From an uncultured Phenylobacterium sp. (lineage in GTDB: Bacteria > Pseudomonadota > Alphaproteobacteria > Caulobacterales > Caulobacteraceae): 9,878 nt of DNA. The stretch is from the NCBI GenBank assembly GCA_945952175.1, contig CAMFHW010000115.1, forward strand, positions 1-9,878. The letters are read 5' to 3'. How positions within the stretch are numbered: position 1 is the stretch's first letter; each line of letters opens with the position of its first letter. A program made the translations under genes and the position numbers. Below are positions 1 through 6,403 of the stretch, piece after piece. The notes beneath the pieces were generated by a model. It was not told the DNA's origin and made no database searches. It saw nothing but the letters and a program-made list of their open reading frames with translations.

Positions 1-1
1 C

Positions 2-1816
2 ATCAGCAAGGCCTTCTCGGCCGACGTGACGATCACGTCGCAAAGCGCTTCGGCGCCGGCGGTCTTCAGCTCGGTGAACCTGAACGGCGCCTCGCATATC
101 AAGCTCGACACCATCTCGGTGAACTACGTTCCCAATTCTTCGACCTACAGCTTCTCGCCGGCGGTCAAGATCAACAACGCCTCCGACATCACTTTCGTCC
201 ACTCGACGGTGACCGGCGGCAATGCGGTGAACGGGGTCGCGCAGACGGCGACCAGCCTGGACGCGACGGGCAACGTGCTCGGCCTAGCCACCGGCTACGG
301 CGTGCTGGTCAGCGGCTCCAGCGGCGTGAAGGTCGACGGGGTCGAGGTCTCGAACTTCTACAAGGGCATCGTCCTGAACGCCTCGGACAATGTCACGATC
401 TCGCACAACGACGTGCATGACACCCGCACCACCGGCATCGTCGCCGGCGGCGGCAACAACATCACCATCGACTCGAACCACATCCACGACATCAAGCCGT
501 GGAACTGGGGCGCGGGCGACCACGCCGACTTCCTGGCCATGTGGACCAACGCCGGCCAGACCAGCGCGTCCAACAACATCACCATCAGCAACAACCTGAT
601 GGAGCAGGGCAAGGGCACGGCGGTGCTCGGCATGTGGATGCAGGGCGGGAGCGCCGGCTACACCAATGTCAGCATCACCGGCAACGCGATCCTGAACGGC
701 AACTTCCAGGGCATCACGCTCTGGGACGTGCATGGCGCCAGCGTCGATCACAACACCCTGCTGCAGACCTCCGGTTCGGACTGGAAGTCGGCCCCCGGCA
801 TCCTGCTCTCGGGGGGCACGCAGAACATCTCGACCCACGACAACACGACCGGTTCGTACAACGACCAGTCGGGTTCGACCGGCGCCCTGGCCAACACCGC
901 GGCCGCCAACACGCTGGTCCAGAAGTGGATCGCCTCGGCGGCCGGCTACTACACCGACAGCCTGATCACCTCGACGGAATCGGCTCACGATATCGGCGGC
1001 CTGTACGGTGTCGCCGGCTCGGTGGTCACCTCGGTCGCGAGCGCGGCGACCAGCGCCGTCACCACGACGACGGCTGCGGCGGCCAGCACGACGACGACCA
1101 CGCCCCCCGCGGCGACCGTGCCGGTGACCCCGACCCCCGTGACCCCCACTCCCACGGTCGACACGAGCCCGGTGGGCAAGGCGATCGACGGCAACTGGAA
1201 CTACCAGTCGCTGACCGGGACCGCCGGCAACGACACCTTCACCTCGAAGTCGGGCGGCGACACGCTGTCGGGCGGCGCCGGCGACGACACCTACTACATC
1301 ACCGCCGGCAAGACGGTGATCGTCGAGGCGCCCGGCGGCGGCATCGACACCGTGGTCGTCAAGGGCGACTACACCCTGCCCGACAATGTCGAGAACCTGA
1401 CCATCAGCGACACGGCGACCAACAACTGGTCCGGCACCGGCAACAGCCTGAACAACGTGATCAAGGGCAACGCCGGCAACAACTATCTCGACGGCGGCGC
1501 GGGCAACGACACCATCAACGGCGGGGCCGGCAACGATGTCATCATCGGCGGCGCGGGCAACGACGTGCTGACCGGCGGCACGGGCAAGGACACCTTCATC
1601 TTCACCAAGGGCAGCGGCCAGGACGTGATCACCGACTTCTCCAAGCTCGACCACGATGTCATCGACGTCTCGGGCTATCTGAAGGCCGGCTACAAGGCGA
1701 CGCTCACCGATGTCGGCACCGACGTGAAGATCAGCTTCTCCACCGGCGACGCGATCATCCTGACCGGGGTCCACGCCAAGGACCTGATCGCCACCAGCAC
1801 CGGCTTCACGATCTAA
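2..1816 (+). CDS. RTX calcium-binding right-handed beta-helix protein, copy 1 (5' truncated)
   Basis: Secreted protein predicted to act on an extracellular polysaccharide. The frame is open to the left edge. Aligning with the downstream paralogue shows about 36 N-terminal residues are missing, so the GTG at 26 is an internal codon and not the start. The visible 604 residues hold a beta-helix (nt 2 to about 1000) rich in Asn/Ser/Thr/Ile turns, with the family-type stretches GDHADFLAMW and GKGTAVLGMWMQGG. An Ala/Thr/Pro linker follows (about 1020-1170), then a C-terminal region with RTX nonapeptides of GGxGxDxhx type, most regular at 1493-1592. The protein ends in a hydrophobic strand (GFTI), as type I secretion substrates do. 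Such helices occur in lyases, glycanases and mannuronan C5-epimerases; the substrate cannot be read from the sequence. Nucleotides 513-924 are identical to the next gene. A strong terminator follows the stop. Confidence 0.9.
   Translation: MSKAFSADVTITSQSASAPAVFSSVNLNGASHIKLDTISVNYVPNSSTYSFSPAVKINNASDITFVHSTVTGGNAVNGVAQTATSLDATGNVLGLATGYGVLVSGSSGVKVDGVEVSNFYKGIVLNASDNVTISHNDVHDTRTTGIVAGGGNNITIDSNHIHDIKPWNWGAGDHADFLAMWTNAGQTSASNNITISNNLMEQGKGTAVLGMWMQGGSAGYTNVSITGNAILNGNFQGITLWDVHGASVDHNTLLQTSGSDWKSAPGILLSGGTQNISTHDNTTGSYNDQSGSTGALANTAAANTLVQKWIASAAGYYTDSLITSTESAHDIGGLYGVAGSVVTSVASAATSAVTTTTAAAASTTTTTPPAATVPVTPTPVTPTPTVDTSPVGKAIDGNWNYQSLTGTAGNDTFTSKSGGDTLSGGAGDDTYYITAGKTVIVEAPGGGIDTVVVKGDYTLPDNVENLTISDTATNNWSGTGNSLNNVIKGNAGNNYLDGGAGNDTINGGAGNDVIIGGAGNDVLTGGTGKDTFIFTKGSGQDVITDFSKLDHDVIDVSGYLKAGYKATLTDVGTDVKISFSTGDAIILTGVHAKDLIATSTGFTI
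513..924 (+). repeat. 412-bp perfect direct repeat, copy A (within RTX gene 1)
   Basis: Base-for-base identical to 2865-3276 at a constant offset of 2352. It covers the beta-helix core from GDHADFLAMW to LVQK. The first mismatches are at 512 (GCG against TCG codon) and 925 (AAG against AAA). Flanking sequence on both sides shows many synonymous and non-synonymous differences, so the tract looks like recent gene conversion between the tandem paralogues. Confidence 0.95.
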
Positions 1817-1860
1817 CCAGGGTTCGTCCCGCGGGCGGTCCGCCGCCTGCTCCTCTCCAC

Positions 1861-1893
1861 TGCCCCGCGCTCTTTGCGCGGGGCATTCTTTTT
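1861..1893 (+). terminator. Intrinsic terminator after RTX gene 1
   Basis: A perfect 10-bp stem (TGCCCCGCGC at 1861-1870, GCGCGGGGCA at 1876-1885) with a 5-nt TCTTT loop is followed by the T-rich run TTCTTTTT (1886-1893). It lies 45 bp past the stop codon of the first RTX gene and should separate its transcript from that of the second copy. Confidence 0.92.
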
Positions 1894-2180
1894 GGGCGAA
1901 ACCGCCCGCGAGGCCTTCAAAGGCCCGATTTGGGCGCTGCGACACCCCACCGCACCACGAAAAGTCGCCCTTTTTTGATTTGCGAAAATCCCTTGCCACA
2001 CAAGGGTTTGCCATATTTCTCGCGTGAAATCGTCGCGACACCAAGCTTTGCTGTTGGACACATTTTAACCATCCGTCATAGGTCCAAGCCCAAACTGCTG
2101 GTCAGCATCGTTCGTGGCAGAATTGCATGAGCGAGTCGCCAGGTATCCGAAACAGCAGTTGTCCAGGAGCGACTCGGGTT

Positions 2181-2208
2181 TTGCTCAAGATTTCCAACGC
2201 GCTAGCCG
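2181..2208 (+). promoter_or_regulatory. Weak candidate promoter for RTX gene 2 (Caulobacter-type)
   Basis: TTGCTC (2181-2186), a 14-bp spacer, then GCTAGCCG (2201-2208) partly resemble the Caulobacter housekeeping pattern TTGACG-N10-14-GCTANAWC. The -10 match is limited to its GCTA core. The implied leader would be about 30 nt and contain the ribosome site. A second weak option is TTGGAC at 2054-2059 followed by TCATAG at 2076-2081. Confidence 0.2.
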
Positions 2209-2232
2209 CGCCCGCCCCCGCCTGTGATCATC

Positions 2233-2237
2233 GGAGG
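2233..2237 (+). promoter_or_regulatory. Ribosome binding site of RTX gene 2
   Basis: GGAGG with an 8-nt spacer to the ATG at 2246. This fixes the start of the second RTX gene and excludes the out-of-frame GTG at 2224. Confidence 0.85.
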
Positions 2238-2245
2238 TCCGTCCG

Positions 2246-4108
2246 ATGACCATCTACAACGTCTCCACGGCCTCGCAGCTGACGATCGCCCTCGCCTCGG
2301 CGAAAGGCGGCGACACGATCAGCCTCGCTTCGGGCAATTATGGCGATGTCACGATCAGCAAGTCGTTCGCGTCGGATGTGACCATCACCTCGGCGAGTTC
2401 GACCTCGCCGGCGACCCTGCACTCGCTGACCCTGAACTCCAGTTCGCACATCGTGCTGGACGACCTGGCGGTCAACTTCGCGCCTACGTCGACGACCTAC
2501 AGCTTCTCGCCCGCGGTCACGATCAACGGCTCGAGCTACATCACCTTCCAGCACTCCTCGATCGTCGGCGGCGCCGCGATCACCGGCGTGGCGCAGTCCG
2601 CGACGAGCCTCGACTCGACGGGCAACGTCATCGGCCTGCCCACCGGCCAGGGGATCCAGATCGGCAAGTCGACCAACATCACGGTCGACGACGTCGAGGT
2701 CTCGAAGCTGTTCAAGGGGATCGTGATCGCCTCGTCCGACTATGTGACGGTCGAGCACTCCGACATCCACAACCTGCGCACCACCGCGATCGTGGCCGGC
2801 GGTGGCAACCACATCACGATCGACTCGAACCACCTGCACGACATCAACCCCTGGCACTGGGGTTCGGGCGACCACGCCGACTTCCTGGCCATGTGGACCA
2901 ACGCCGGCCAGACCAGCGCGTCCAACAACATCACCATCAGCAACAACCTGATGGAGCAGGGCAAGGGCACGGCGGTGCTCGGCATGTGGATGCAGGGCGG
3001 GAGCGCCGGCTACACCAATGTCAGCATCACCGGCAACGCGATCCTGAACGGCAACTTCCAGGGCATCACGCTCTGGGACGTGCATGGCGCCAGCGTCGAT
3101 CACAACACCCTGCTGCAGACCTCCGGTTCGGACTGGAAGTCGGCCCCCGGCATCCTGCTCTCGGGGGGCACGCAGAACATCTCGACCCACGACAACACGA
3201 CCGGTTCGTACAACGACCAGTCGGGTTCGACCGGCGCCCTGGCCAACACCGCGGCCGCCAACACGCTGGTCCAGAAATGGTATTCGACCGACGCCGGCTA
3301 CTACACCAACGACCTGGTCCTGAAGACCGAGTCGACCTATGGCGCCATTGTCGCCGGGTCGAGCTCGCCGGTCGACACCACGCCGCCGCCGCCGACCAAT
3401 CCGACGACGCCGACCACCCCCACGAACCCCACGACGCCGACCACGCCGACCGATCCCGGCACGACCGGCAAGACGATCGACGGGACCTGGAGCTATCAGG
3501 TCCTGACCGGGACGTCGGGCAACGACACCATCACCTCGAAGTCGGGCGGCGACACGCTGTCGGGCGGCGCCGGCAACGACACCTACATCTTCACCTCCAG
3601 CAACACGGTGGTGAACGAGGCGCCCGGCGGCGGCATCGACACCGTGATCGTCAAGGGCGACTACACCCTGCCGAACAATGTCGAGAACCTGACCATCAGC
3701 AGCGCGGCCACCAACAACTGGTCCGGCACCGGCAACAGCCTGAACAACGTCATCATCGGCAATGCGGGCTCCAATGTCCTCGACGGCGGCGCGGGCAACG
3801 ACACGATCAACGGCGGCCTCGGCAACGACGTCATCATCGGCGGCACAGGCAACGACCTGCTCTATGGCGGCGGCGGCAAGGACACCTTCCGCTTCCTGCC
3901 GGGCAGCGGCCAGGACACGATCAAGGACTTCGCCGTCGGCGACCATGACGTGCTGGATATCTCGGGCTATCTGAAGGCCGGCTACAAGGCGACGCTCACC
4001 GACATCGGCACAGACGTGAAGGTCAGTTTCTCCACCGGCGACACGATCATCCTGACCGGCGTCCACGCCAAGGACCTGATCGCCACGACCGTGGGCTTCA
4101 CCATCTAG
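2246..4108 (+). CDS. RTX calcium-binding right-handed beta-helix protein, copy 2
   Basis: Full-length paralogue of the upstream gene, 620 residues. It begins MTIYNVSTASQLTIALASA without a Sec signal peptide, as expected for a type I secretion substrate exported through a C-terminal signal. Residues 1 to about 370 form a right-handed parallel beta-helix with GDHADFLAMW at 208-217. Residues 376-410 are a Pro/Thr linker built from a repeated 9-residue unit. The C-terminal part carries RTX nonapeptides (clearest at residues 514-545: GGAGND, GGLGND, GGTGND, GGGGKD) and a final hydrophobic GFTI tail. Known relatives include polysaccharide lyases, glycanases and AlgE-like epimerases; I cannot choose among them. 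The start is supported by GGAGG 8 nt upstream. The gene has its own upstream region and terminator, so it is probably transcribed separately from copy 1. Confidence 0.95.
   Translation: MTIYNVSTASQLTIALASAKGGDTISLASGNYGDVTISKSFASDVTITSASSTSPATLHSLTLNSSSHIVLDDLAVNFAPTSTTYSFSPAVTINGSSYITFQHSSIVGGAAITGVAQSATSLDSTGNVIGLPTGQGIQIGKSTNITVDDVEVSKLFKGIVIASSDYVTVEHSDIHNLRTTAIVAGGGNHITIDSNHLHDINPWHWGSGDHADFLAMWTNAGQTSASNNITISNNLMEQGKGTAVLGMWMQGGSAGYTNVSITGNAILNGNFQGITLWDVHGASVDHNTLLQTSGSDWKSAPGILLSGGTQNISTHDNTTGSYNDQSGSTGALANTAAANTLVQKWYSTDAGYYTNDLVLKTESTYGAIVAGSSSPVDTTPPPPTNPTTPTTPTNPTTPTTPTDPGTTGKTIDGTWSYQVLTGTSGNDTITSKSGGDTLSGGAGNDTYIFTSSNTVVNEAPGGGIDTVIVKGDYTLPNNVENLTISSAATNNWSGTGNSLNNVIIGNAGSNVLDGGAGNDTINGGLGNDVIIGGTGNDLLYGGGGKDTFRFLPGSGQDTIKDFAVGDHDVLDISGYLKAGYKATLTDIGTDVKVSFSTGDTIILTGVHAKDLIATTVGFTI
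2865..3276 (+). repeat. 412-bp perfect direct repeat, copy B (within RTX gene 2)
   Basis: Identical to 513-924, covering residues 207-344 of this protein with no synonymous change. Just outside, for example in the codons for the His-Ile/Leu-His-Asp stretch upstream, the two genes differ at many third positions. Confidence 0.95.
3398..3451 (+). repeat. Two tandem 27-nt units encoding the NPTTPTTPT linker
   Basis: Units 3398-3424 and 3425-3451 each encode NPTTPTTPT, with some synonymous differences between them. They form the flexible Pro/Thr spacer between beta-helix and RTX domain. The first RTX gene has an Ala/Thr-rich linker here instead, about 20 residues longer. Confidence 0.85.
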
Positions 4109-4134
4109 GCCCGCGCGCCGCACCCACTCGAAAT

Positions 4135-4167
4135 GGCCCCGTCTCCCTGAGGCGGGGCCTTTTTCTT
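4135..4167 (+). terminator. Intrinsic terminator after RTX gene 2
   Basis: GGCCCCG (4135-4141) pairs with CGGGGCC (4153-4159). The stem can extend inward through TCTC/GAGG (one G-T wobble) to a 3-nt loop. A T-rich run, TTTTTCTT, follows at 4160-4167. It lies 26 bp past the stop of the second RTX gene and insulates the deacetylase gene. Confidence 0.92.
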
Positions 4168-4248
4168 GCCATTGCCGCCGGGTGATTAATCCTTGATCCA
4201 GCCGGGACGGGCAGAGTGCCGGCCAATGGCGAACCTGGACCCCCGCGC

Positions 4249-5055
4249 ATGACGCAAGCCGCCCCTTCCGACGCCGCCGGCCGCGTGAGGTACTTCGTGC
4301 GCGACGACGATATCGGCGAGCTGACCGAGCCGCTGAAGCGGTTCGTCGAGCTGTTCGCCGCGCGCGGCATCCCGGTCAGCTATCAGGTGATCCCCGCGCG
4401 CCTGACCGCCGAATGCGCGGCCTATATGAAGGCGGTCTCGGCCGCCCACCCGGGCCTGGTCGAGATCGGCCAGCACGGCCTGACCCACCAGATGACCCTG
4501 GGCGGCAAGACGCTGAAGCGCGAGTTCGGCCCAGAGCGCAGCCTCGCCCAGCAGACCGACGACATCGCCCGCGGCATGAGCCTGCTGCGCGAGGGCTTCG
4601 GGCCCGACACGCCGATCGCGGTGTTCACGCCGCCGCAGCACAAGTTCGACCGCAATACGCTCACCGCTGCGGCGGCGGCGGGCCATCGGATCTTCTCCGC
4701 CGCCGCCTATCCGACGCCGCACCATCGGCTGGCCTACGCCCTGGGCCGGACCCTGGGGATCAGCAGCATCCGCCACCATGGGATCTCGCACCACGGGCGG
4801 CGGCGGCCTGAGGCCGACCTGCAGGAAATCTCCATCTCGATCGCGGTCGACAATGGCCGGCGGATCACCTGTCCGGCCGCCGGCCTCGACGCCGCCCTGG
4901 CGCGCGCCGCGCGCTGCTCGGACAGGGTCGGGCTGATGTTCCACCACGCGGTCTATGCGGGCGACGACGGGGCGGCCGCCCTGGAGGCCATCGTCGCGCG
5001 GCTGGCCGCCTATCCGGCGGCCGACTTCCACCGGTTGGGCGACCTCGCCGCCTGA
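4249..5055 (+). CDS. NodB-like polysaccharide deacetylase family protein
   Basis: Predicted carbohydrate esterase that removes N- or O-acetyl groups from a sugar or lipid-linked sugar; 268 residues with no signal peptide, so probably cytoplasmic. Motifs fit the NodB fold in order: acidic FVRDDD (16-21), a HxxxH-type metal site QHGLTH (75-80), FTPPQHKFD (126-134), HHGISHHG (176-183), VDNG (200-203) and a late His motif LMFHHAVY (229-236). I prefer ATG 4249 over the in-frame GTG at 4216. The ten codons between them have four A/T third positions, unlike the strongly G/C-ending codons after the ATG; neither start has a good ribosome site. The gene sits between the RTX terminator and a convergent glycosyltransferase whose stop is 3 bp away. 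The substrate is unknown; the position in a polysaccharide locus suggests a polymer precursor. Confidence 0.85.
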   Translation: MTQAAPSDAAGRVRYFVRDDDIGELTEPLKRFVELFAARGIPVSYQVIPARLTAECAAYMKAVSAAHPGLVEIGQHGLTHQMTLGGKTLKREFGPERSLAQQTDDIARGMSLLREGFGPDTPIAVFTPPQHKFDRNTLTAAAAAGHRIFSAAAYPTPHHRLAYALGRTLGISSIRHHGISHHGRRRPEADLQEISISIAVDNGRRITCPAAGLDAALARAARCSDRVGLMFHHAVYAGDDGAAALEAIVARLAAYPAADFHRLGDLAA

Positions 5056-5058
5056 GCT

Positions 5059-6141
5059 TCAGGCCGCGCGGCGGGCCTGGACGCGCCAGCCGTCCAGCAG
5101 GCCGTTCAGATGGGCGATCAGCTCCGCCGGATCGCTGGTGGCCAGCACCGGATCGCGCTCTCGCACGGTCTTCAGGGCCGCGCTCAGGTCGTCGACGGTC
5201 TTGGCCATGGCGATCATGCCGCGCGCGGTGAAGGCCTCGGTGATCTCGGCCTGGTGGTCGTCATAGACCTCGCCGAGCTCGAACAGCCGCGGCACCGCCA
5301 CGATGCGGCAGCCCTGGCGCAGGGCGGTGATCAGCGAGCCTGTGCCGCCGTGGCAGACCACCAGGTCCGCATCCTTCAGCGTGGCCTGCATGTCCGCGAA
5401 GGGCAGGGTCTCGACGGTCGTGAGGCCGTCGGGGGCCAGGCCGCCCTGGCCGGTCTGGATCAGCACCTCCTCCGGAATCTCGCCGCGCGCCTTCAGTTCG
5501 GCGACCATCGAGACCAGCCGGTCGAAGGGCAGGATCGCGCCCACCGTGGCGAACAGCAGCGGCTTCTTGGGCGGGCGCTCGCCGTCCAGCATCTTCAGCG
5601 GGTCGAACACCGCCGCGTCGGGCCAGTAGGCGGCGAGCGCCTTCGACTGCGCCACCTTCTCGTGCGCCAGGCGTGCGGTCATCCGTCCGAACACCGACGG
5701 CTTGTCGAACCGCGCGAAGGACTCGACCACCACGATCTTCGCGCCGAGCAGCCGGGCCCAGACCAGCGGGAAGAACACGGCGCCGGCGCCGGTGCTGATC
5801 AGCACGTCGGGCCGCTCCTGCAGCATGATGGCCGCCGAGGCGAAGACGCTGCGGATTGCGCCGGCCAGCATCTTCAGCGGCGCGCCCAGGCGCGCCTGGC
5901 CCAGGGCGAAGTGCGGGACGTAGCGGGTGCGGTGCTTCTCGGCGACGCTGCGCGACAGCGCCGTGTCCTCGCTGACGAAGAAATAGTCATGGCGCGACCA
6001 GGCGGGCTCCAGGTCGATGAGCTGGCGCAGGTGACCGCCGCCGGATCCGTCCAGGCAGGCCTTAAGGCGCCGGAGGCCTGTTCCAAGGGCGGCGGTCTCG
6101 CCGGCCGCCACGCCCGCCATCGGTTTTCCGCTATCGGCCAT
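5059..6141 (-). CDS. Fused Alg14-Alg13 type glycosyltransferase (PssD/PssE-like)
   Basis: Predicted inner-membrane-associated glycosyltransferase that uses a nucleotide sugar to extend a lipid-linked saccharide; 360 residues. The N-terminal half is Alg14-like: DGSGGGHL (31-38), PDVLISTGAG (111-120), ESFARF (140-145). The C-terminal half is Alg13/GT28-like: LLFATVG (195-201), CHGGTGS (263-269, sugar-nucleotide site) and a DDHQ motif (294-297). In Rhizobium PssD/PssE, Streptococcus Cps14F/G and yeast Alg14/Alg13 these are separate proteins; here they are one chain, joined near 175-193. ATG 6141 is chosen because codons upstream, back to an ATG at 6210, have poor G/C at third positions. ATG 6120 (MAGVAAG) is also possible, with AGCGGA upstream. 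A minus-strand promoter candidate lies at 6155-6182. The exact sugar cannot be deduced. Confidence 0.9.
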   Translation of the reverse strand: MADSGKPMAGVAAGETAALGTGLRRLKACLDGSGGGHLRQLIDLEPAWSRHDYFFVSEDTALSRSVAEKHRTRYVPHFALGQARLGAPLKMLAGAIRSVFASAAIMLQERPDVLISTGAGAVFFPLVWARLLGAKIVVVESFARFDKPSVFGRMTARLAHEKVAQSKALAAYWPDAAVFDPLKMLDGERPPKKPLLFATVGAILPFDRLVSMVAELKARGEIPEEVLIQTGQGGLAPDGLTTVETLPFADMQATLKDADLVVCHGGTGSLITALRQGCRIVAVPRLFELGEVYDDHQAEITEAFTARGMIAMAKTVDDLSAALKTVRERDPVLATSDPAELIAHLNGLLDGWRVQARRAA

Positions 6142-6154
6142 TAGGCACCGTTTG

Positions 6155-6182
6155 ATAATAAACTTGGCGTCATATACACCAA
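6155..6182 (-). promoter_or_regulatory. Candidate promoter for the glycosyltransferase gene
   Basis: On the minus strand TTGGTG (plus positions 6177-6182), a 16-bp spacer and TATTAT (6155-6160) resemble a sigma-70 type promoter: 3/6 at -35 and 5/6 at -10. Transcription would begin near 6148, giving a nearly leaderless message if ATG 6141 is used, or a leader of about 28 nt if ATG 6120 is used. Confidence 0.35.
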
Positions 6183-6217
6183 CGACGCCCCCGGCGTGGT
6201 GAACCAACATCGTTTTG

Positions 6218-6239
6218 GGTATCGTTTCTTAACAATACC
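6218..6239. promoter_or_regulatory. 22-bp imperfect palindrome, possible operator
   Basis: Outer arms GGTAT (6218-6222) and ATACC (6235-6239) enclose inner arms GTT (6224-6226) and AAC (6231-6233). Eight of eleven base pairs are symmetric about the centre at 6228/6229. The position between divergent genes suits a regulator binding site; this is inferred from symmetry alone. Confidence 0.35.
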
Positions 6240-6268
6240 TGATCCGAGCAAGGCGTTTTGAATAATCT

Positions 6269-6283
6269 CACGAATGTTTCGTG
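6269..6283. promoter_or_regulatory. Perfect dyad CACGAA-TGT-TTCGTG, possible operator
   Basis: Two perfect 6-bp inverted half-sites with a 3-bp spacer lie just downstream of the AATAAT box (6261-6266), close to where transcription toward the pyruvyl transferase could begin. It could be a repressor site or a short hairpin; no T-run follows, so it is not a terminator. Confidence 0.35.
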
Positions 6284-6403
6284 CAAAGGGTCGCAGTGAG
6301 CGAGTGTCCGACAGGATTCCACAGCACGAGAACGCGTGTGCAGGCCGCCTCTATGCCTGGACGAACCGCCCGCGCGGCCCAGTAACCGGCGCGGCGGTCC
6401 ACG

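Larger units (their letters stand above)
1894..2245. other. Intergenic region upstream of RTX gene 2
   Basis: No gene is supported in these 352 bp; the reading frames crossing it are shadows of flanking genes. The middle part (about 1960-2130) is distinctly more AT-rich than the genes and probably holds the promoter and leader of the second RTX gene. Inverted repeats seen: GGCCTT-CA-AAGGCC at 1912-1925, nested inside CGCCC (1903-1907) and GGGCG (1932-1936); CCCTTG-N5-CAAGGG at 1990-2006; and CGAGTCGC (2132-2139) with GCGACTCG (2169-2176). Their function is unknown. Confidence 0.6.
6142..6403. promoter_or_regulatory. Divergent promoter region with several dyads
   Basis: This 262-bp gap separates the minus-strand glycosyltransferase from the plus-strand pyruvyl transferase, and its left half is AT-richer than the genes. 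It contains a minus-strand promoter candidate (6155-6182), a 22-bp imperfect palindrome (6218-6239), a perfect 6+6 dyad (6269-6283) and the 7-mer ATCGTTT repeated with a 12-bp period (6209-6215, 6221-6227). AATAAT at 6261-6266 could be a plus-strand -10 box, though no good -35 precedes it. The last 110 bp are GC-rich and show nothing I recognise. Confidence 0.6.

Noticed and set aside
26..28. GTG as start of RTX gene 1
   Set aside because: Codons to its left (ISKAFSAD) align with residues 37 onward of the paralogue, so the true start is outside the window.
284..2044. 586-codon open frame on the minus strand opposite RTX gene 1
   Set aside because: It is a by-product of high GC and strong third-position bias in the opposite strand; the translation is rich in Arg/Gly/Ala/Val/Asp with no domain.
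2115..2127. TGGCA...TTGCA as a sigma-54 promoter
   Set aside because: The GG-to-GC spacing is 7 bp instead of the required 10 bp.
499..2130. 543-codon plus-strand frame overlapping RTX gene 1
   Set aside because: Arg/His/Gln-rich low-complexity translation out of frame with the clear RTX protein.
3398..3451. Tandem 27-nt units as a CRISPR or transposon repeat
   Set aside because: They are in frame, encode a Pro/Thr linker and differ synonymously, so they are protein-level repeats. No CRISPR array, tRNA, rRNA or insertion sequence was seen in the window.
2228..4123. 631-codon open frame on the minus strand opposite RTX gene 2
   Set aside because: Same shadow effect. It mirrors the paralogue's antisense frame because the two sense genes are similar.
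4216..4248. GTG 4216 as start of the deacetylase
   Set aside because: Third positions between 4216 and 4249 lack the gene's strong G/C bias; ATG 4249 is preferred, but not proven.
6353..6385. 10-codon reading frame (MPGRTARAAQ) as a leader peptide of the pyruvyl transferase operon
   Set aside because: No ribosome site, no run of regulatory codons and no following attenuator hairpin.
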